Of a stretch of DNA of 21,652 nucleotides, positions 16,728 to 21,652 are shown one piece after another. Both the position numbers and the translations under genes were made by a program. How positions within the stretch are numbered: position 1 is the first letter of the stretch; each line of letters opens with the position of its first letter. The stretch is from JARROD01 sp037384225 (GTDB lineage: Bacteria; Pseudomonadota; Gammaproteobacteria; Pseudomonadales; Cellvibrionaceae), in the NCBI GenBank assembly GCA_037384225.1, contig JARROD010000130.1, forward strand, positions 1 to 21,652, given 5' to 3'. The notes beneath the pieces were generated by a model that saw only the letters and a program-made list of their open reading frames with translations, searched no databases and was not told the origin of the DNA.

Positions 16728-17327
16728 CTATCTCCATCCCGTAGTGGTCCACCAGGGTATATTGAAATCGCGTAAGAGAGCTATTGTTTCTTCGATCGGA
16801 AGCCCCACAACACCACTGTAACTGCCGTTTATCGACTCAACAAAAACGGCTCCCAGCCCTTGAATTCCGTAGCCGCCGGCTTTGTCCCGCGGCTCTCCCG
16901 TGCGCCAGTACACGCGGCACTCAGATTCACTCAAGGGTCGGAACTTAACACTGGTTACCGACAGACGCGTCGACTGTTCGCGGCGACGGCACAGGGAAAC
17001 AGCACTCAGCACCTGGTGAATTCGACCCGACAAATGCTGCAGCATGGCTACAGCAGCATCCTCATCAGCGGGTTTTTCGAGAATTCTGCCTTCGCAGACA
17101 CCAATCGTGTCTGCACCGATCACCGGTGCATCAAAACCAATCTGCAACATAGACAGTCGCTCGGCGCCCGCTTTCGCCTTGGCCTCCGCCAACCGTTTTA
17201 CATAATCGCCCGGAGATTCCGTAGCGCCGGGGACTTCCTCGACATCAACATCTACGACATCGAATGATACCCCAATCTGCCGCAAAAGCTGGGCCCGACG
17301 AGGCGATTTTGAAGCGAGATACAACAT
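16728..17327 (-). CDS. maf: Maf-family nucleotide pyrophosphatase (dTTP/UTP type, YhdE)
   Basis: Hydrolyses dTTP, UTP and modified pyrimidine nucleotides to monophosphates, a house-cleaning role; overexpression of Maf proteins affects septation. The 199-residue product starts MLYLASKSPRRAQLLRQIG, the phosphate-binding SxSPRR motif at 7-11. The catalytic Asp lies in VIGADTIG near 71, followed by RILEKP and the GYGIQGLGAVFVESINGSYS and VVGLPIEE blocks near the C-terminus. This fits the YhdE branch and its position between mreD and rng. The usual GADT(V/S)VV is GADTIGVCEG here, a mild change. Substrate preference is inferred from the branch. Confidence 0.94.
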   Translation of the reverse strand: MLYLASKSPRRAQLLRQIGVSFDVVDVDVEEVPGATESPGDYVKRLAEAKAKAGAERLSMLQIGFDAPVIGADTIGVCEGRILEKPADEDAAVAMLQHLSGRIHQVLSAVSLCRRREQSTRLSVTSVKFRPLSESECRVYWRTGEPRDKAGGYGIQGLGAVFVESINGSYSGVVGLPIEETIALLRDFNIPWWTTTGWR

Positions 17328-17369
17328 AATTAGACAGCTATTAACAAATCCAGGAAAAAATTGATTTTC

Positions 17370-17858
17370 CTAGGTAACGCCAAAGTGAGTACGAAAGTGA
17401 TCAAAAAGAGGGACCACCAGCGGCCACAACATAGCACTGATCAGCGCAGGAACCAAAAACACTTGTGGTGGCGCCGAATACCCCGCCAAGCCGTGAACCC
17501 AATTGCAAAACAGCTGATGAATACCAATCAGGACAAATACCAGTCCCGCCTGCTGCCAGATCACGTAATTAAGTATACGTTGATAGGATATCTGGCACAC
17601 GTAAGCCACCACGACCAGTGCCAGTGCGTGCTCCCCCAGTGCGGCGCCTTCAATGACGTCTTGTACCAACCCCGCGCACCAGGCCATGCCCACCCCAAGG
17701 TGCTGGGGCATCATCACTACCCAATAGATTACCAGCAGCGCTACAAACTCAGGCCGTAGCCAGCGCCAGTCCATAGGCAGTGGAAATACCGACAGAATGT
17801 AAGCAACCAGGAAACTCAGGGCTATGATCCAGCGATTGTGCGGGCGGGAAGACTGCAT
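17370..17858 (-). CDS. mreD: Rod shape-determining membrane protein MreD
   Basis: Inner-membrane member of the elongasome that works with MreC, RodA and PBP2 to direct lateral cell-wall synthesis. The 162-residue product is almost wholly hydrophobic with about five or six membrane segments, beginning near 11-27 (IIALSFLVAYILSVFPL). The conserved polar turn LVQDVIEGAALGEHALAL, typical of gammaproteobacterial MreD, is present. It starts two bases after the mreC stop, so the two are translationally coupled. A weak A/T-rich inverted repeat (17352-17358 with 17365-17371) overlaps its stop codon. Confidence 0.95.
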   Translation of the reverse strand: MQSSRPHNRWIIALSFLVAYILSVFPLPMDWRWLRPEFVALLVIYWVVMMPQHLGVGMAWCAGLVQDVIEGAALGEHALALVVVAYVCQISYQRILNYVIWQQAGLVFVLIGIHQLFCNWVHGLAGYSAPPQVFLVPALISAMLWPLVVPLFDHFRTHFGVT

Positions 17859-17860
17859 CG

Positions 17861-18733
17861 CTAAGGCTGCTGCTCACCTGTCTCAGGGTCGGTTGGCGCA
17901 ATCATTTCAGCGCTCTGGCTGCTGAACACCAGCAATACATGGCGGCTGCGGTTCAACTGCGCTTTGGGTCTGGCCGTTACGGTGGCGAACGGCTTGCCTG
18001 GATCGTGAATGACAGATTCCACCACTGCCACCGGGTACCCCCGGGGAAAACGTTGCCCCAGACCGGAACTGATCAGCAGGTCACCTTTGCGGATATCGAC
18101 GGTGTTGGATACATGCCGAAGATTTAAGTGATAGAGATCACCGATCCCCTCCACCACCGCCCGCAAACCATTGCGATTGACCTGCACCGGTAGCGCGTGG
18201 GTACTGTCAGTAATCAGCATAACCTGGCTACTGTAGGGGCTAACAGCGACCACCTGTCCCATCAGACCGCTGGAATCTAGTAGTGGTTGTCCCAAGTAGA
18301 CACCGTGGCGGGCGCCCTTATTGACAATAACTTTATGCGCCAAAGGGTCTGGAGAAACACCGATCAACTCCGCCACCAATACCCGTTCCTTAATCATTTC
18401 CGCGGAATTCATCAGTTCCCGTAGGCGCATATTCTCCGCTGCCAGTGAGGCCATTTGCTGAAGTTTGCGCCGGTGAATCAATAACTCCGCCCGCAGAGTG
18501 GCGTTTTCCTGCTGAAGTTTCTCGCGGCTGGCAAAGACATCGTCAGCCCAAACGCCGACGCGGTTGGGAAGATCCGTTATCCAGTAAAAAGGGGTCGCCA
18601 GCAATCCGACTTTGGCGCGCACCGGATCCAACCACCCGCTATAGGTGTTAACGATGATAAGTGCCAGAGCCAGCCCACCCAGGAGCAGCACTCTGTACAC
18701 CAGTGATGGCCCACTGCTGAAAAGTGGCTTAAT
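17861..18733 (-). CDS. mreC: Rod shape-determining protein MreC, probable ATT start
   Basis: Bitopic protein whose periplasmic beta-domain activates PBP2/RodA within the elongasome. A membrane helix (YRVLLLGGLALALIIVNTYSG) is followed by a coiled coil (about FASREKLQQENATLRAELLIHRRK, in two parts) and the double beta-barrel domain with VIVNKGARHGVYLGQPLLDS and ITDSTHALPVQV. The first standard start in frame is GTG 18700. The 11 codons before it read (ATT)KPLFSSGPSLV, matching the KPLF..GPSL cytoplasmic N-terminus usual for MreC, and a GGGGGA lies just upstream at suitable spacing. I therefore place the start at ATT 18733, giving 290 residues, but the GTG remains possible. Follows mreB after 61 bases. 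Confidence 0.9.
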   Translation of the reverse strand: MKPLFSSGPSLVYRVLLLGGLALALIIVNTYSGWLDPVRAKVGLLATPFYWITDLPNRVGVWADDVFASREKLQQENATLRAELLIHRRKLQQMASLAAENMRLRELMNSAEMIKERVLVAELIGVSPDPLAHKVIVNKGARHGVYLGQPLLDSSGLMGQVVAVSPYSSQVMLITDSTHALPVQVNRNGLRAVVEGIGDLYHLNLRHVSNTVDIRKGDLLISSGLGQRFPRGYPVAVVESVIHDPGKPFATVTARPKAQLNRSRHVLLVFSSQSAEMIAPTDPETGEQQP

Positions 18734-18794
18734 AGCGTCTTCCCCCTTTCTCTCAATCGTGGCTACGGCACCAGCAAATTTGTCGCGGTAATAA

Positions 18795-19835
18795 TCAGGT
18801 AGAGAGCAGATCGATGTGGCGCGTATCCATCATCTCCATAGCCCGGCCTCCGCCGCGAGCGACGCAGGTCAACGGATCTTCGGCAATGATCACTGGCAGT
18901 CCGGTTTCCTCGGTCAGCAACCGATCCAGGTCCCGCAACAGGGCACCACCGCCGGTAACGACAATGCCACTTTCGGCGATGTCCGAAGCCAGTTCGGGCG
19001 GGGACTGCTCCAGTGCGCTTTTAACCGCTTGCACAATGGAGGCCAGCGGCTCCTGCAGAGCTTCAAGAATTTCATCGCTGTTGAGAGTGAAACTGCGCGG
19101 CACCCCTTCAGCCAGGTTGCGCCCGCGCACATCGATTTCACGGACTTCACTGCCGGCGTAGGCGCAGCCAATCTCCTGTTTAATGCGCTCGGCCGTAGCA
19201 TCGCCGATCACACTGCCGTAGTTGCGGCGGACATAATTGACTATGGCCTCATCAAAGCGATCGCCGCCAATGCGCACTGAGTCCGAATAGACGACACCGT
19301 TGAGGGAAATGATGGCAATTTCGGTGGTACCGCCACCAATATCCACCACCATGGAACCATTGGCTTCCTCGACCCGAAGACCTGCACCGATAGCCGCGGC
19401 CATGGGCTCTTCTATCAATCGTACTTCGCGCGCACCGGCCCCCAGAGCGGATTCACGTATTGCGCGCTTTTCCACTTCAGTGGAAAGGCACGGCACGCAT
19501 ACCAAAACCCTAGGGCTGGGTTGGAACCAACTGTTTTCATGCACTTTTTTAATAAAGTGCTGAAGCATTTTTTCGGTCACTTGAAAGTCGGCGATTACAC
19601 CGTCCTTGAGGGGGCGTATGGCAGTAATATTGCCAGGCGTGCGCCCCAGCATGCGTTTAGCTTCCAGGCCTACAGCTTCGACAATCTTTTGTCCATTGTG
19701 ATGGCGAATTGCCACCACTGAAGGTTCATCTAATACAATGCCATTGTCCCGCACATATATCAGCGTATTGGCTGTACCGAGATCGATGGACAAGTCATTG
19801 GAAAATACGCCCCGCAGGCGCTTGGGCATTAGCAT
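18795..19835 (-). CDS. mreB: Rod shape-determining actin homologue MreB
   Basis: Forms membrane-bound filaments that organise lateral wall synthesis. The 346-residue product carries all actin-fold nucleotide motifs: phosphate-1 IDLGTANTLIYV near 18-29, phosphate-2 VVDIGGGTTEIAII, and the adenosine motif SGIVVTGGGALLRDLDRLL. The membrane-binding start (MPKRLRGVFSNDL) is present. The first ATG (19835) and a second at 19829 are both possible. One small oddity is VCVPCLSTEVEKRAI, where the family usually has Lys in place of Leu. It is the first gene of the minus-strand block, divergent from gatC across about 400 bases. Confidence 0.97.
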   Translation of the reverse strand: MLMPKRLRGVFSNDLSIDLGTANTLIYVRDNGIVLDEPSVVAIRHHNGQKIVEAVGLEAKRMLGRTPGNITAIRPLKDGVIADFQVTEKMLQHFIKKVHENSWFQPSPRVLVCVPCLSTEVEKRAIRESALGAGAREVRLIEEPMAAAIGAGLRVEEANGSMVVDIGGGTTEIAIISLNGVVYSDSVRIGGDRFDEAIVNYVRRNYGSVIGDATAERIKQEIGCAYAGSEVREIDVRGRNLAEGVPRSFTLNSDEILEALQEPLASIVQAVKSALEQSPPELASDIAESGIVVTGGGALLRDLDRLLTEETGLPVIIAEDPLTCVARGGGRAMEMMDTRHIDLLST

Positions 19836-19916
19836 ATGTTTTACAAACCTTTACCTAATGATCATTAATTTATAATTTACTTTGTATGTTCTCAGTCTAG
19901 CTAAATTCAAAGTTTT

Positions 19917-19940
19917 TATAGCTATCTATTTACAGCTATA
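19917..19940. repeat. Inverted repeat upstream of mreB (TATAGCT-10-AGCTATA)
   Basis: TATAGCT (19917-19923) and AGCTATA (19934-19940) are perfect inverse repeats with a ten-base spacer, in the A+T-rich part of the mreB upstream region. The 17-base centre-to-centre distance spans more than one helical turn, so a dimeric regulator site is possible, though the A+T-richness raises the chance expectation. Confidence 0.3.
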
Positions 19941-20031
19941 CCACATAAATAACTATTCTACGTAAAATAAGTGCCTGTTTCGTAACCCACTTCCCCTGTT
20001 GATGAAGCTATTCTGTGCACGACCCGCCCTA

Positions 20032-20066
20032 AAATAGTCCCAACATGTAGCATAACAGGACTATTT
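20032..20066. repeat. Inverted repeat between mreB and gatC (AAATAGTCC-17-GGACTATTT)
   Basis: Nine perfect pairs, 20032-20040 with 20058-20066, around a 17-base spacer. It sits in the middle of the divergent region, about 173 bases before the gatC GTG. It could be an operator, a leader hairpin for either transcript, or the remnant of a small mobile repeat. No T-run adjoins it. Confidence 0.4.
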
Positions 20067-20238
20067 CAAGGATAGCCCCGTACGAACACTATAGAGAGAC
20101 ACCGTTTCAAACTGACGAACTCTATCAACGGCAGGGATTTTGAGCAAGGCGCAAATATGGTAAGTTTACCGGCCCTAGGGCTGCCTGTAGGCTTGACCGC
20201 CTTCAAAAGTGCTAATAAACCAATGATTGGAGACAATT

Positions 20239-20520
20239 GTGGATCGCTCAGACGTTGAGAAGCTCGCTGAACTCGCATGCCTCGATATTAGTGAAGCAAC
20301 CGTGGATGAAGTTACCCAAAGTATTACCGACATTATCACTCTCGTCGATCAGCTACAGGCCGTGGATACCACTAATGTCGAGCCTATGGCCCACCCGCTG
20401 GACACCGTACAGCGCCTGCGCCACGATGAAGTGACAGAATCCAATCAGCGCGAAGCCTTTCAGGCTATAGCCCCCAGTGCCGATGCCGGACTTTATTTGG
20501 TCCCCAAAGTAATCGAGTAA
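20239..20520 (+). CDS. gatC: Asp/Glu-tRNA(Asn/Gln) amidotransferase subunit C
   Basis: Small subunit that clamps GatA and GatB in the enzyme converting Asp-tRNA(Asn) or Glu-tRNA(Gln) to the amidated form. From GTG 20239 it encodes 93 residues starting (M)DRSDVEKLAELA, with VDTTNVEPMAHPLD near 57-70 and the invariant ending GLYLVPKVIE. A TTG at 20227 could extend the frame, but GGAG (20229-20232) lies six bases before the GTG and fixes the start. gatC looks fully intact, while the next gene, gatA, does not. The stop codon lies inside the hairpin at 20517-20540. Confidence 0.94.
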   Translation: MDRSDVEKLAELACLDISEATVDEVTQSITDIITLVDQLQAVDTTNVEPMAHPLDTVQRLRHDEVTESNQREAFQAIAPSADAGLYLVPKVIE

Positions 20521-20540
20521 ACCGCTAACCAGCGGTTTAC
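20517..20540 (+). repeat. Perfect hairpin across the gatC stop codon
   Basis: GTAAACCGCT (20517-20526) and AGCGGTTTAC (20531-20540) pair over ten bases with an AACC tetraloop. The gatC TAA (20518-20520) is inside the left arm, so terminating ribosomes would melt it. The bases that follow (TTCCCGAC) are not a T-run. It could attenuate gatA relative to gatC or be a weak terminator. Confidence 0.55.
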
Positions 20541-20651
20541 TTCCCGACTCTACAGTTCTAAACGAATAAGGTTCCCGGAAGTTCCCGACAACAACCCGCC
20601 GCTGAACCTAATGAAGTGTGAACCTACTGATAATACCAAGGACACCTTGCG

Positions 20652-21652
20652 ATGCACCATCAATCCATTGGCGAATTGAGCGCCGGACTTCGCACAAAGC
20701 GATACTCCAGCGTAGAGCTTAGTCGACATTACCTGGACCGGATTAAACGCCTGGATGGCTTCTATAACAGTTATATCTCTGTTACAGAGGAGGTTGCTCT
20801 CGCCCAGGCGCGAGAGGCGGACGGGCGACTGGCGCAGGGAGACGCGCCGGCCTTGTGCGGCATACCCATCGCCCACTAAGTTATTTTCTGTACCCTGGGG
20901 GTGAGCACCACCTGTGGCTCTAAAATGCTGGAGTTCGCCATGGGCTCTTCCAATGAAAACAGCTATTACGGCCCGGTCAAAAATCCCTGGGCCACTGACT
21001 GTGTTGCCGGCGGCTCATCGGGAGGTTCTGCCGCCGCCGTCGCCGCGGGCCTGACAGTGGCCGCCACCGGCACCGACACCGGTGGCTCAATTCGACAACC
21101 GGCGTCGATGTGTGGTGTAACCGGCCTCAAACCCACTTACGGCAGAGTATCGCGGTGGGGCATGATTGCCTTTGCCTCAAGCCTGGACCAGGGGGGTGTT
21201 TTAGCCCGGAGCGCGGCGGACACCGCTTTTATACTCAACGCCATGGTCAGTTTCGATAGTAAGGACTCGACCTGCGTGGAGCGCGAAATCCCCGACTATA
21301 CGGCTTCACTTGACAATTCGATCAAAGGACTGCGGATTGGTGTTCCCAGAGAATACTTCAGTACCGGGCTGCACGCCGACACGGCGGTCGCCATAGACGC
21401 GGCCATAAAAGAGTATGAAAACCTGGGGGCTCAAATTAAAGAAATCAGCCTCGCGCATACAAACCTGGCAGTACCGGCCTATTATGTCATCGCCCCGGCG
21501 GAATGTTCCGCAAATCTTTCGCGCTTTGACGGCGTGCGCTATGGCTATCGCTGTGCAAACCCGAAGGATCTCAAAGATCTCTATTGCCGCTCCCGGGGTG
21601 AAGCCTTTGGCGAAGAAGTCAAACGTCGAATCCTGGTCGGCACCTATGCACT
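20652..21652 (+). pseudogene. gatA: GatA amidase subunit, stop at the catalytic Lys and internal deletion, runs off the window
   Basis: GatA is the glutaminase/amidase subunit of GatCAB. ATG 20652 has AAGGA nine bases upstream and gives a normal N-terminus to CGIPIAH, where TAA (20877-20879) replaces the Lys codon of the IAHKD motif; that Lys is the general base of the Ser-cisSer-Lys triad. The same frame continues, FCTLGVSTTCGSKML, then jumps to EFAMGSSNENSYYG at about 20930. The usual DNF..YDATVV..L..AGAV..GK.NMD segment (about 29 residues) is missing in frame. Beyond this the frame is open to the window end with GGSSGGSAAAV, the nucleophile region TDTGGSIRQPA, and SRFDGVRYGY. Two A-to-T changes (TAAGTT for a usual AAAGAT) explain the stop. 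Probably non-functional; reading error is the alternative. Confidence 0.88.

Larger units (their letters stand above)
19836..20238. promoter_or_regulatory. Divergent mreB / gatC intergenic region
   Basis: About 400 bases with no gene. The mreB-proximal half (19850-19980) is strongly A+T-rich, as expected upstream of a highly expressed gene, but no single -35/-10 pair stands out. On the gatC side TTGACC (20193-20198) is followed 17 bases later by TAAACC, a weak sigma-70 match that would leave a very short leader. Two inverted repeats in this region are listed separately and could be regulatory. Confidence 0.5.

Noticed and set aside
17352..17371. AGGAAAA...TTTTCCT as a Rho-independent terminator after mreD
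   Set aside because: Weak A/T stem without a G+C-rich core, overlapping the mreD stop; maf follows in the same direction and is probably co-transcribed.
20652..20879. 75-residue small protein as an independent gene
   Set aside because: It is plainly the N-terminus of GatA, and the same frame continues with GatA sequence beyond the stop.
20877..20879. TAA in gatA read as a recoded sense codon
   Set aside because: TAA is the normal stop of several other genes here (for example kdsD, kdsC, gatC), and the following Asp codon is also changed and a deletion lies close by.

Overview
The window looks like a chromosomal housekeeping region of a gammaproteobacterium. Gene order (kdsD-kdsC-lptC-lptA-lptB-rpoN-hpf-ptsN-rapZ-npr, then a yhdP-rng-maf-mreDCB block divergent from gatCA) matches the arrangement known from Pseudomonas and from the Cellvibrio/Teredinibacter/Saccharophagus side of the class. 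I favour a Cellvibrionales-type organism, but that is inference from synteny and protein style, not from a search. The run of Ns at 11539-11542 shows the source is a draft assembly.

Layout. Positions 1-53 hold the first codons of an unidentified minus-strand gene, and 54-587 is essentially non-coding. The plus-strand block 588-10158 carries Kdo synthesis (kdsD, kdsC) and LPS export (lptC, lptA, lptB). It continues with sigma-54 (rpoN), the ribosome hibernation factor (hpf), the nitrogen PTS branch (ptsN, npr) around rapZ, then an mgtE Mg2+ transporter remnant and the ribosome-assembly factor darP. A hairpin at 10158-10188 separates darP from the convergent minus-strand block (10187-19835). 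Read in transcription order, that block is mreB, mreC, mreD, maf, rng, yhdP and a nitrilase-family gene: cell-shape scaffold, nucleotide hygiene, RNase G and an AsmA-like outer-membrane lipid transport protein. From 20239 gatC and a damaged gatA run rightwards off the window end.

The striking feature is damage, not a new system. mgtE has lost an internal piece of its N domain and is frameshifted. The nitrilase-family gene lacks about 60 residues immediately after its catalytic Cys. gatA has a TAA exactly at the catalytic Lys codon plus an in-frame loss of about 29 residues. pmbA and tldD are both absent from the slots they usually occupy beside darP. lptA, normally essential, carries a one-base frameshift at a T5 run inside its signal peptide, which could be a sequencing error. 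The other lesions fall in genes that are often dispensable, while envelope, shape and sigma-54 genes look intact. This is what early genome reduction in a host-restricted lineage would look like; assembly error is the main alternative.

I found no CRISPR array, tRNA, rRNA, insertion sequence, prophage or recognisable novel defence system.
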